A stretch of 64,000 nt of DNA from Cyclobacterium sp. (GCF_014762705.1 NZ_JABURL010000050.1:101490-165489), one strand, 5' to 3'; shown: positions 55,332 through 63,277, numbered from the stretch's first letter. Notes: a model not told the origin generated them from the letters alone. A program made the numbers and translations.

Positions 55332-55758
55332 AAAACTAGCTGGTCTTAGGGAAATAATTGATTAAAGGATTGCCCCAAAAATAACCCTTTTGATCTGATA
55401 ATCATGTGGGTTTGTACTTTTTTTATAAAAACGTATGATCGATCCTGCCCGTTACCAAGATTGCAAATCCAACTTATCTGGGTTCGACATTACAAATATC
55501 AAACAGCGCGGCTCCTCGGAATTTGTAATTCCGTGGAACAGATAGGGAGGGATTTGTAATCCCCGGAATGGGCTGAAGTAACTTAGGGAGAATTGTTTTC
55601 GGAATGCAGTGAAGGAATAGCCAGTTTTTAACGAAATTCTTGTCCCGAATTCTGGGTATGATGGATCAATGGGAATTTAATTTCTTGATTTTAAATTAAC
55701 CTTTTAATAGGTTTTTAAACCATATTTTTTAAATTTATAGTTCTAAACGGATAAAGTT
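55332..55758. repeat. Intergenic region with 60-bp element and TTTGTAAT hairpins
   Basis: Contains the third copy of the 60-bp element (TTGCAAAT at 55461), followed by two small palindromes, GGAATTTGTAATTCC (55518-55532) and GGGATTTGTAATCCC (55549-55563). The rest (55580-55758) is AT-rich and leads to DUF4221 copy 6. Confidence 0.65.
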
Positions 55759-56958
55759 ATGGCAAAGATTTTTCCCTTATTGGTATTCCTTCTAATTCAG
55801 ATAGCCTGTACCAGCGAAAACCAAATGGAAACCCTGAGTGGCAGTACCTCCCTGGATTATGCCCTGGACACGGTAATCATTGATCCCGGAGAGGAATTGC
55901 TTTTTGTGGCAGGAAGGTTGTACAATTCGGACCTTTCCCCAGACGGCAAGTATTTATACAATTACAATCAGCATGATCATAGCTTCGAACAGATTGATCT
56001 GGATGAGAAAAAGTTTGTCCGGAAACTGCCTTTTGAGAAAGAAGGGCCTAACGGCACGGGTGATTTTTTCCGTTCTTTTTTTCTTTTGGACGATGAACAT
56101 ATCCTGATCGTCACCTTTCCGAATCCGCTAATTTTCGACCTGAATGGTAAGAAGTTGAAGGAACTGAAGTTTCAGGAATTAATCACTGATGACAGTAAAA
56201 CCGACGTTAGACAGGCCTTCCTGGTTGAGATGAATCTTCCTGAACAGAAAAACCAATACCTCGGTTTTCTCAGAAGCTTTGAAGCAAAATCGACGGAACT
56301 CATGCGGGTTGATTTAAACGAAGGTAGTACCAAAACGATGTCCATTCCCCAATTCGAAAACCTTAAGAATTTTAGTTTGCAATTTACAGATGGGAAAAGC
56401 TCCATGATTTCTGGCCCTCAGACCTATCTGAGTCGAAAGGGAGGTAAAATCTTGCTGGGAAGTAATCTTAGGAATGAAATCTACCAGTACCTGCCTGAAA
56501 CCGACAGCCTGCGGGTATTCACCTACCAAAGTCAGCTTACCGACAATGAAAAAACGATTCCAGGGGCTAGCGAGTTTGATACTCAGGAAGGTTTTTTGGA
56601 AGCCATACGGCAGGTAAGAGAAGAAATCAGTTTTTCCCCACCTGTTTGGGATGAGCGGAATAAGGTGTATTACCGATTTTCCCACAAAGAAGTTCTGGAA
56701 GAACCGGATACAGAAAACTTTCAATGGCCTGCTGCTACCTCTGCTGAGGTATACCTGACCCTATTTGATGAAAATCTGGAAATGCTGGCAGAGACAGCGG
56801 TACCAGACATCACCATGCCGCCCCAGATGCATTTTGTCAAGGACGGGAAGATCTGGATGTTTGTAAATGTAGAGGATGAAGTTGGGTTTGCCAGATTGTC
56901 GATGGACCTGGGGAGACGAACATTTCCTTCAGAGGGGGTATCGCTCCATGAAAACTAA
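55759..56958 (+). CDS. DUF4221-family lipoprotein, copy 6, with C-terminal tail
   Basis: 399 residues, lipobox IAC (C17). Landmarks: YALDTVIIDPGEELLFV, QIDLDEKKFVRKL then FEKEGPNGTG, VYYRFSHKEV, YLTLFDENLEMLAETAVPDI, and FVKDGKIWMFVNVEDEVGF then RLSMDL. All other copies stop here, but this one continues 16 more residues (GRRTFPSEGVSLHEN). Its stop is 1 nt from the convergent nucleotidyltransferase stop, so the tail may come from the join with that duplicated segment. Confidence 0.85.
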   Translation: MAKIFPLLVFLLIQIACTSENQMETLSGSTSLDYALDTVIIDPGEELLFVAGRLYNSDLSPDGKYLYNYNQHDHSFEQIDLDEKKFVRKLPFEKEGPNGTGDFFRSFFLLDDEHILIVTFPNPLIFDLNGKKLKELKFQELITDDSKTDVRQAFLVEMNLPEQKNQYLGFLRSFEAKSTELMRVDLNEGSTKTMSIPQFENLKNFSLQFTDGKSSMISGPQTYLSRKGGKILLGSNLRNEIYQYLPETDSLRVFTYQSQLTDNEKTIPGASEFDTQEGFLEAIRQVREEISFSPPVWDERNKVYYRFSHKEVLEEPDTENFQWPAATSAEVYLTLFDENLEMLAETAVPDITMPPQMHFVKDGKIWMFVNVEDEVGFARLSMDLGRRTFPSEGVSLHEN

Positions 56959-56959
56959 A

Positions 56960-57439
56960 TCATTTCATACCATGAATTGATTTCAGCTCTAAGATATCCA
57001 ACAAATCTTTGGGTCTGGCGGCTCTTCTTTTACTTTCAAGCAAGTCATATAAATTTAGGACGTTCCATTTAAATATTCCATGATCCCTTATTTCCACTTT
57101 TTCACTTTCGGAAAAGGCCTCATCAAAGCTTTTTCCAATCTGGAAATTTGTAATCAATTCCAGGTTTAGATCAGCAGGAGAGAATTTTACGGATATATTT
57201 TGTTCTTTTCTTTTAACCTTATCGGGAAAGCTGTCGATCTCATATCCCATTCGTTGAAATACCTGTAGTAGCTTGGAGAAATTTTCTTCGGAGGTATCTA
57301 TCCAAAAATCCACATCTGCGGAGTGTCGTTGGTACCCGTGAAAATTCACAGCTCCACCCCCAACCAAAAGCATTTTAACCCCTTCCTTTGATGCTTCCCT
57401 TAAAAAGGAATCAAAGTTCTCCTTCCAGATTTTTGTCAT
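56960..57439 (-). CDS. Nucleotidyltransferase-fold protein (AbiEii/DUF6036-like), copy B
   Basis: 159 residues from the ATG at 57439. Nearly identical to copy A; the stretch from about residue 15 to 108 is identical, including GGG and SADVDFWID. Differences cluster at the N-terminus (F and S for I and A), around 110-120 and at the last four residues. It overlaps its small partner gene by 29 nt. It is convergent with DUF4221 copy 6, whereas copy A is divergent from copy 5. Confidence 0.75.
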   Translation of the reverse strand: MTKIWKENFDSFLREASKEGVKMLLVGGGAVNFHGYQRHSADVDFWIDTSEENFSKLLQVFQRMGYEIDSFPDKVKRKEQNISVKFSPADLNLELITNFQIGKSFDEAFSESEKVEIRDHGIFKWNVLNLYDLLESKRRAARPKDLLDILELKSIHGMK

Positions 57440-57620
57440 GGGTTTTGATTTCAATTATAAAATTGTCCGAAGGAGCTTTTCTGGGTGTTTTGAGGGGAAG
57501 TTTCTTCAGGTTTTCGCAAAGGTCCAGGAAAGCATAAAACCGGTCTTTCGGTTCCAGTTTTAAGAAAGATTCCCGCTGTTCCCGGTTACTTGCTGCTTTG
57601 GTTTGAAACTTGATTTCCAT
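57411..57620 (-). CDS. Small partner protein of the nucleotidyltransferase, copy B
   Basis: 69 residues, MEIKFQTKAASNREQRESFL at the start and DRFYAFLDLCENL in the middle. It is about three-quarters identical to copy A by eye, with changes spread over the first half and at 40-48. The end (SDNFIIEIKTHDKNLEG), which is also coding for the next gene's start in another frame, is conserved. Confidence 0.7.
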   Translation of the reverse strand: MEIKFQTKAASNREQRESFLKLEPKDRFYAFLDLCENLKKLPLKTPRKAPSDNFIIEIKTHDKNLEGEL

Positions 57621-57708
57621 GTAGGATGCTCTTTTATATCCTAAATATAAGGTTTAATTGATAAACTGAAGAAATTTTATGGCTGATTACACTTTTCAGT
57701 AAGCTTAT

Positions 57709-57762
57709 TTTGAGAATATGGAAGATGAGAAGGAGTTTATAAGATTGAGGTTTAATGGATGA
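57709..57762 (+). pseudogene. C-terminal remnant of a seventh DUF4221 gene
   Basis: Seventeen codons read FENMEDEKEFIRLRFNG and then TGA. This aligns with the conserved DUF4221 end (FENIEDEMGFVRLSFDM in copy 1) at 10 of 17 positions. An in-frame stop lies four codons upstream and no other part of the gene is left. It sits between the copy B nucleotidyltransferase pair and the fourth 60-bp element, the same place that intact copy 5 occupies in the other segment. Confidence 0.65.
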
Positions 57763-57920
57763 ATTTGCATGATGGTTGATAGCGCCATTATTTGTATTTC
57801 GCACCTTCAGTAGAGTTGCAAACTCTGTTTATCTGGGCTTCCTATCTTAAATGCCGAACCTCGGAATATGGTTAATGTAACCTTATAAATTGATCCCGAC
57901 GATCTCGATTCTGCACTGTG
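57763..57920. repeat. Fourth copy of the 60-bp element
   Basis: TTGCAAAC starts at 57816 and is followed by CTGTTTATCTGGGCTTCC and, further on, GAACCTCGGAATATGGTTAA, which parallels GAAAAGCGGATTATGGTTAA in copy A (49011-49030). No hairpin array follows here. Confidence 0.6.
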
Positions 57921-59186
57921 CTATTTCAGCGTATAGACAATCAGCACCGGGTTTTCGGATGCTCTTGCCTTCATGGCTGTTTCTGCGAAATTCCTTCCCT
58001 GGTTTTTTACCCAGTTTTCAAATTCCGCCTTTCCCATATTGTTTTTTTTCTCCATTAGGGTTTCATACAGATCCCTGCCAGGTACTTTTAAACCTACCTT
58101 TCCCGGTTTAAAACTATATTGCAACCCAGGAGCATCGTATCCTCCATCAATATCATTTGTAAGGCGTTTCTCAATGAGATGAGTCTTATTTTGTTCCCGA
58201 TCAAAGAATAAAAAGATTGCTTTTTTTTCATAAGCCAGCAGGGTAAAGAGGTGCTTTTCGGAAATAAGGTATTGACCACGGAAGTACAACCTGGCTCTGT
58301 TATTGATAAAATCCAAGCTTTCCATGCCAGGATCAAGCCTTTTAATCTCATCAAGGTCCTGCCCGTATTTTCCGAAATCAAAAACGAGCTTTGGCATAAA
58401 ATTGCCCTTATCCACCTGATAGATGGTATCCAGATAGGTCATTCCAAAATAAAGATTCTCTGTACTTTTCTGGAAAAAATTTCTACCGGAAAAATTTCCA
58501 TACAGCCTCTCAGGATGGAAAGGAAAATACTGAATGGTGTCCTGAAATGATTTGTTGAAGCTTTTGACAAAATAATCTCCCGGATCCCGGGTGTCGGTGA
58601 AAAGGTACAATCTTTGGTCAAATGCTGAAAAAACACCCGGCCCAATAGGGTCACGAAACGAAAGCTCCCGAAGGAATTCACCCTCCAGGCTAAACCACAT
58701 GATCTTGCGTGGGAATACTCCGAGTAGGACTATTTCCTCGTCAACAAATGCCGCATCATCAAAGTCAAGGTATTGGCCAGGGCCCTCTCCATAGGCACTT
58801 ATCTTTGACAAGTACTTGCCGGATGTATCGAAAATATGGATACACTTGCAGCCGTAAATATCCAGGGTGTAGATTCGGTTTTCGTGAAAAAGTATTTTAT
58901 GCAATCCGGCATTGAGTTGGGCCTCCTCCGAATCATCCTCCAGCCAGATGTATTCAATAGAAGGCTCGAAAAACTCGGATAACTTTCCGGTACGCGATTC
59001 CGAAAGATCCACGGAGATTCTTTCCAGACCAGGAACGGAATTAGGTTTTTGATTACAACCTCCAGGCAAGCCTATAAAAATTCCCAGCAACAAAACGTAA
59101 AGCCAGTACTTAATAAATAGCAGAAATTTAAAAAAAGAGGCTTTAGCTAAACCGACAATACTTAATGTAGGGAGTGAAAGTTTCAT
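57921..59186 (-). CDS. 6-bladed beta-propeller lipoprotein
   Basis: 421 residues. A lipobox PGGC gives C44 after an unusually long N-terminal stretch of about 26 residues before the hydrophobic core; no later ATG would keep the signal. The mature part has propeller-like repeats, for example HIFDTSGKYLSKISAYGEGPGQYLDFDDAAF and MWFSLEGEFLRELSF, as in the 6-bladed beta-propeller (NHL-like) lipoproteins of Bacteroidota. Function unknown; such proteins often accompany surface transport or binding systems. Unrelated in landmarks to the DUF4221 set, though it may share the overall fold. Confidence 0.8.
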   Translation of the reverse strand: MKLSLPTLSIVGLAKASFFKFLLFIKYWLYVLLLGIFIGLPGGCNQKPNSVPGLERISVDLSESRTGKLSEFFEPSIEYIWLEDDSEEAQLNAGLHKILFHENRIYTLDIYGCKCIHIFDTSGKYLSKISAYGEGPGQYLDFDDAAFVDEEIVLLGVFPRKIMWFSLEGEFLRELSFRDPIGPGVFSAFDQRLYLFTDTRDPGDYFVKSFNKSFQDTIQYFPFHPERLYGNFSGRNFFQKSTENLYFGMTYLDTIYQVDKGNFMPKLVFDFGKYGQDLDEIKRLDPGMESLDFINNRARLYFRGQYLISEKHLFTLLAYEKKAIFLFFDREQNKTHLIEKRLTNDIDGGYDAPGLQYSFKPGKVGLKVPGRDLYETLMEKKNNMGKAEFENWVKNQGRNFAETAMKARASENPVLIVYTLK

Positions 59187-59319
59187 GGCAAAAAGAATTA
59201 GATAGTTAAATTACTAAAAAATATTGACATTTTAAGCCATTTAACCTCTGCCTGGTGAAAATGAGCCAGGAATTTTTCCCAGTACTTCGAAAAAGGGAGC
59301 AAATGTGGGATTAAAATGC

Positions 59320-59778
59320 TCAGGGATTTTCTTTCCAGATTTTATCTGCCGCATCCAGATACATGGGCAGGGCAGCAGAGCCATACCAGGGGTACAGTTT
59401 GACGTCCAAATACCCCGCCTGAATGGCAGGGTCGCTGCTCACCAAATTCCTTGCCTCTTCTAATGTGGTTACATCAAAGATAAAGATCCCCCTATACCGG
59501 TCATCATTTTCTCCCAGAGGACCTGCGATCAATAACTTACCGGCTTCCACCAGCCGGCGGATGTTGGCCATGTGACCTGAAAAGGCCTTACTGACCTCGG
59601 CTTTATCGACCGGGGCTGTGCTTCCGGTCTCAAGAATGGCCAGTACGAAACTTTTCATCCCGTAAGCATCTGCACCAAGGCTGTCAGCAAGCGCTGCGTT
59701 GTATTGGAGATTGGTACCCTGGGCGATAGAGATAAGACCAATTCCTGTCAGAAAGTATAGGATAATCAAGAACTTCAT
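59320..59778 (-). CDS. YciI-family protein with signal peptide
   Basis: 152 residues. A signal peptide (about 1-19, ending SIAQ) is followed by a YciI-like ferredoxin-fold domain with FSGHMANIRRLVEAGKLLIAG (about 66-86) and GIFIFDVTTLEEARNLV. The conserved His of the family is in SGHM. Most YciI proteins are cytoplasmic, so export is a variation. It follows the flavin oxidoreductase gene after 15 bp on the same strand. Confidence 0.82.
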   Translation of the reverse strand: MKFLIILYFLTGIGLISIAQGTNLQYNAALADSLGADAYGMKSFVLAILETGSTAPVDKAEVSKAFSGHMANIRRLVEAGKLLIAGPLGENDDRYRGIFIFDVTTLEEARNLVSSDPAIQAGYLDVKLYPWYGSAALPMYLDAADKIWKENP

Positions 59779-59793
59779 TTTCTTATAGAAACG

Positions 59794-61188
59794 CTATTTA
59801 TTGGTACGCTTGATTTGCCCCATCAGGTTGTTCAGGCTTTCGGCCAGGGTAGGGTGGGCGATGGGCAGGTGTTGGATCTGATTATAGGGAATCCCCCCAA
59901 CCATGGCCATTTGTATGACAGCCATGATTTCTCCCCCGTCCATGCTGAGGATGGTGGCTCCGAGAATTTGCTTGCTTTCCGGGTCTACCAGCACTTTGAA
60001 AAAACCCCTGGTTTCATCGGTTTCAAGGGCCCTTCCTGAATGTTTCATCCAAAATTTCCCGGTTTCATAAGGAATGCCCCGTTCTTTGGCCTGCTGCTCG
60101 TTCCATCCAACCCGGGCAAGTTGGGGATCTATGAAAACACAATAGGGTACCAAACGATTCTTCGCTGAGAGCGACTTGTTTCCTTCAAATATCCGGTTAA
60201 AGGCAATATGGGCATCATGATAGGCCATATGGGTAAATGGGGGGCTTCCTGCCACGTCTCCCAGGGCATAGATACCCGGTACGGAGGTTTCAAAGTTGTC
60301 GTCCACGACTATATGACCGCTACCGGCCAACTTCACACCAATGGTTTCCAGGCCAAGTCCTTCACTGCTCGGCTTTCGGCCGGTAGCTACCAGCAAATGC
60401 GAACCACTGATGCTGCCTTTGCCCGCTTTATCATCATAGCTAACCGTAATCTTCCCATTGGCAAAGCTGACCGTTTTTACCTCTATATTGAATATGGTAT
60501 CGATTTGTTCCTCTTTGAAAATGGCTGAAATTTCTTCGCAAACATCGGTATCCTCCTTGGGCACCAGCCGAGAGGCCATGTCCATGATGGTCACCTTGCT
60601 GCCGAACCTTTTGAACATTTGGCCAAATTCCAGGCCGATATACCCTCCTCCCAGCACAATCAGGTGTTCCGGTGTTTCCTCCAATTCCATGATACTGGTA
60701 CTGTCCAGGTAAGGGCAATCGCTCAAGCCTTCAATCGGAGGGATATTGGGGCCTGATCCGGTATTGATAAAGTATTTTTCAGCTTTCAGGGCCAGGTCTT
60801 CCTGCCCGGGCCTTTTGACCAATAGTGTTTTATCGGCCTGGAATACTCCCTCACCCATGATGATGTCCAGGTTTTCGGCTTTTTGTAACCCCTTGGTAGC
60901 TCCTCCCCGAAACAATTCCACGATATGGTTTTTCCTGTCCCTAACCGCTTTTTGGTCTACACTGAAGTCTTTGACATTTACCCCAAAATCACCTGCCCTG
61001 CCCACCAGGTGAGCGATTCTGGCAGAGGCGGCCATGGTTTTGGTTGGGGAACAGCCATCATTGATACAGGTTCCTCCCAGAGCTCTTTTTTCTATCAATG
61101 CCACAGAAAGGCCTTTGGCACTTATTTTTTTTGCCAGCGGCATCCCCGACTGACCGGCTCCGATTACTATGGCATGGTATTTCTTCAT
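59794..61188 (-). CDS. Pyridine nucleotide-disulfide oxidoreductase (MerA/Lpd-like)
   Basis: 464 residues. FAD motif GAGQSGMPLA (about 10-19), redox-active disulfide C41/C46 in GGTCINDGCSPTKT, NAD motif VLGGGYIGLEFG, a second FAD motif YALGDVAGSPPFTH, and a C-terminal dimer domain with HPTLAE carrying the catalytic His. It resembles mercuric reductase-type enzymes, but it has no N-terminal HMA domain and no C-terminal vicinal Cys pair, so mercury reduction is unlikely. It is the middle gene of a DUF427 / oxidoreductase / YciI unit. Confidence 0.88.
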   Translation of the reverse strand: MKKYHAIVIGAGQSGMPLAKKISAKGLSVALIEKRALGGTCINDGCSPTKTMAASARIAHLVGRAGDFGVNVKDFSVDQKAVRDRKNHIVELFRGGATKGLQKAENLDIIMGEGVFQADKTLLVKRPGQEDLALKAEKYFINTGSGPNIPPIEGLSDCPYLDSTSIMELEETPEHLIVLGGGYIGLEFGQMFKRFGSKVTIMDMASRLVPKEDTDVCEEISAIFKEEQIDTIFNIEVKTVSFANGKITVSYDDKAGKGSISGSHLLVATGRKPSSEGLGLETIGVKLAGSGHIVVDDNFETSVPGIYALGDVAGSPPFTHMAYHDAHIAFNRIFEGNKSLSAKNRLVPYCVFIDPQLARVGWNEQQAKERGIPYETGKFWMKHSGRALETDETRGFFKVLVDPESKQILGATILSMDGGEIMAVIQMAMVGGIPYNQIQHLPIAHPTLAESLNNLMGQIKRTNK

Positions 61189-61194
61189 AGATAT

Positions 61195-61476
61195 TTATTC
61201 CTCTACTTTGATGCCTTTCCAAAAGGCTACATGGTCCTTGATGTCCTTTGCAGCCTCCTTGGGCTTGGGATAAAACCAGGCAGCATCTCTGTTAATATCT
61301 TCCCCGATCCTGACATGGTAATAACTGGCCCTACCTTTCCAGGGACAATCAGAGGTGGTGTTGGATATTTCAAAAAATTCCCTGTTCAGAGATTCATGGG
61401 GGAAATAATGGTTGTTTTCCAGAAATTTTGTTTCCTCTGACTGAGCTAAAATTTTATTTTTCCAAATGGCTTTCAT
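61195..61476 (-). CDS. DUF427-domain protein
   Basis: About 93 residues from the ATG at 61476; another ATG six bases earlier is possible. It has the family blocks ENNHYFPHESLN, TSDCPWKGRASYY and DAAWFYPKPKEAAKDIKDHVAFW. DUF427 proteins are small beta-rich proteins of unknown function. Its stop lies 6 nt before the oxidoreductase ATG, so the two are almost certainly co-transcribed. Confidence 0.85.
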   Translation of the reverse strand: MKAIWKNKILAQSEETKFLENNHYFPHESLNREFFEISNTTSDCPWKGRASYYHVRIGEDINRDAAWFYPKPKEAAKDIKDHVAFWKGIKVEE

Positions 61477-61517
61477 AGGCATGGGTATAATTTCAGAATA
61501 AGATAACTAAATCCCTG

Positions 61518-61561
61518 CCAAAAACAAAAAGCGACCTATTTGGGTCGCTTTTTGTTTTTAC
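61518..61561 (-). terminator. Terminator overlapping the rluB stop codon
   Basis: A perfect 17-bp stem AAAAACAAAAAGCGACC / GGTCGCTTTTTGTTTTT (61520-61536 and 61543-61559) with a 6-nt loop. Read on the minus strand, the upstream arm encodes the last residues of RluB (N-K-K-R-P) and the UAG straddles the loop. The T-rich arm itself supplies the U tract; the reverse direction also ends in U, so it may work both ways. Confidence 0.8.
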
Positions 61562-62585
61562 TTTTATTCATGAATTTGAGATTGATAACCTCTTTTTCAT
61601 TTAAGAACCTGTATTTGCCACGGGCTATGTCTTTTTTACTCAGGCCGGCAAACATTACCCGGTCCAGTGCCGTCACCTCGTATCCAAAATGCGCAAAAAT
61701 CCGGCGCACGATCCGGTTTTTTCCGGAGTGGATTTCCAGTCCCAAAATGGTTTTGTCAAGAGAAAGCACCTGCAGGTCATCTACCATGGTCAGCCCATCC
61801 TCCAGAGTCACACCTGCTATAATAGCTTCCAGATCATTTTTCGCCAGGGGTTTGTCCAGGGTTACCTGGTAGATCTTTTTGACCTGATAGGAAGGGTGGG
61901 TAAGCTTGGCCGATAACTCACCGTCATTGGTAAACAAAAGAAGGCCAGTGGTATTTCTGTCTAGTCTGCCCACAGGAAACAAGCGTTCTTCGCAGGCCCC
62001 ATCTACCAGGTGCATGACAGTCTTTCGTTCCAAGGGATCATCCGTAGTGGTGATAAAATCCTTAGGTTTATTAAGCAGCAGGTAAACGGGTTTTTCAGGT
62101 CGAATGGCTTTCCCCTTATACATTACCCTGTCTTTCCGGATGACCTTATAGCCCAATTCGGTAACAACCTTTCCATTCACTGCAATTTCCCCTTTTTTAA
62201 TCAGCTTGTCGGCTTCCCTTCTGGAACATATGCCTGAATTGGCAATGAATTTATTGAGGCGGATTTCATCCGCATCTTTGTGGGCTTGTTTTTGAATGGA
62301 TGTAAGGTCGTATTCCGGCTGGGTTTCGGATTTACTTTTGTTTTTCCTTGATTTGGTTATGGGAGAAAAGGGTTTTTTGAAAGGTTTCTTTTTATTGTCT
62401 CTTTCCTGGAAGGAGCCATAAGTAGGTTTCTCATTTTTGCCCCGGCCTTTGTACTCGCTCTTTTCTGCCTGAGTACTTTTTTCCCCAGTTTTGGGTTTGT
62501 CTTTGGAAAACCGGTCTTTGCTGCCGGTGCTGGTACGGGAAGATTTCCTGGTGAAATCACCGTCTTTTTTATCAAATTTTTTCAT
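61536..62585 (-). CDS. rluB: Ribosomal large-subunit pseudouridine synthase B
   Basis: About 349 residues from the ATG at 62585; a 25-residue extension upstream has no support. Residues 1-100 are a Lys/Ser/Arg-rich low-complexity tail common in Bacteroidota RluB. Then come an S4 RNA-binding domain (RLNKFIANSGICSRREADKLI) and the synthase with GRLDRNTTGLLLFTNDG, which includes the catalytic Asp. It converts a uridine of 23S rRNA (E. coli U2605) to pseudouridine. Confidence 0.92.
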   Translation of the reverse strand: MKKFDKKDGDFTRKSSRTSTGSKDRFSKDKPKTGEKSTQAEKSEYKGRGKNEKPTYGSFQERDNKKKPFKKPFSPITKSRKNKSKSETQPEYDLTSIQKQAHKDADEIRLNKFIANSGICSRREADKLIKKGEIAVNGKVVTELGYKVIRKDRVMYKGKAIRPEKPVYLLLNKPKDFITTTDDPLERKTVMHLVDGACEERLFPVGRLDRNTTGLLLFTNDGELSAKLTHPSYQVKKIYQVTLDKPLAKNDLEAIIAGVTLEDGLTMVDDLQVLSLDKTILGLEIHSGKNRIVRRIFAHFGYEVTALDRVMFAGLSKKDIARGKYRFLNEKEVINLKFMNKSKNKKRPK

Positions 62586-62714
62586 AAATCTGCAGCATCT
62601 CTGCTGTATTAGCCTATAACTTGGTAAGAAGCTTGAAATGAAGGAATTGCCTTCAATCAATGCGGCTGCAAAATTAGACTATTTTTATGGATTAATTTTA
62701 AAATCGATTAAAAA

Positions 62715-63275
62715 TCAATCATTTTGATTGCCAATTTCATTTTCCTCTGTTTTGAAATCCCTGGGTTGAGGCAATTCGCTCAGGTCATTTATGCCGAAGT
62801 ATTCCATAAATTTGGGGCTGGTACCGTAAAGTATGGGTCTGCCTATGCCTTCTGACTTTCCTTTGATGGCGACCAATGATTTTTCCAATAATTTTTGGAC
62901 GGAATAGTCGCAATTTACCCCTCTGATCTGTTCAATTTCAGATTTGGTCACAGGTTGTTTATAGGCGATAATAGATAAAGTTTCCAGCTGTGCGGTAGAC
63001 AACCTTTTTTGGGATTGGTGTTTTTGAAGGATAGAGATACTGCTTTGGTAGGCGGGTTTGGTTAAAAACTGATAACCTCCGGCTAATTTTTCCAGGCTGA
63101 ATGCATGCTCCTCCGCCTGGAATTTTTCCTGCAGGGCTGCTACTGCAATTTCCAGGTGTTCCATCGGGACCTCTGATTCAAACATTTCAGTCAGGCATTT
63201 CTGTATCTCTTCCAGACCCAAAGGATCGGAGGAGCAAAATACCAAAGCTTCAATATGCCGGTGTAAAAAATCCAA
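62715..63275 (-). CDS. scpB: Segregation and condensation protein ScpB
   Basis: 186 residues with two winged-helix domains; QSQKRLSTAQLETLSIIAYK, QPVTKSEIEQIRGVNCDYSV and GRPILYGTSPKFMEYFGI are the usual ScpB blocks. It partners ScpA and SMC in chromosome condensation; scpA is not in the window. The start is a TTG at 63275: an in-frame stop lies nine codons upstream, no ATG exists between them, and the next internal Met is at residue 31. It follows the DksA-like gene by 2 nt, so translation is probably coupled. Confidence 0.88.
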   Translation of the reverse strand: MDFLHRHIEALVFCSSDPLGLEEIQKCLTEMFESEVPMEHLEIAVAALQEKFQAEEHAFSLEKLAGGYQFLTKPAYQSSISILQKHQSQKRLSTAQLETLSIIAYKQPVTKSEIEQIRGVNCDYSVQKLLEKSLVAIKGKSEGIGRPILYGTSPKFMEYFGINDLSELPQPRDFKTEENEIGNQND

Positions 63276-63277
63276 TG

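Noticed and set aside
41944..57920. Prophage, integrative element or IS element
   Set aside because: No integrase, transposase, phage structural or conjugation gene and no tRNA-adjacent direct repeat was seen; only repeats and duplicated genes.
59794..61188. Mercuric reductase
   Set aside because: Lacks the N-terminal HMA domain and the C-terminal Cys pair; no merR, merT or merP nearby.
62586..62660. N-terminal extension of rluB
   Set aside because: The residues are unlike RluB and the ATG at 62585 gives the usual Lys-rich start.
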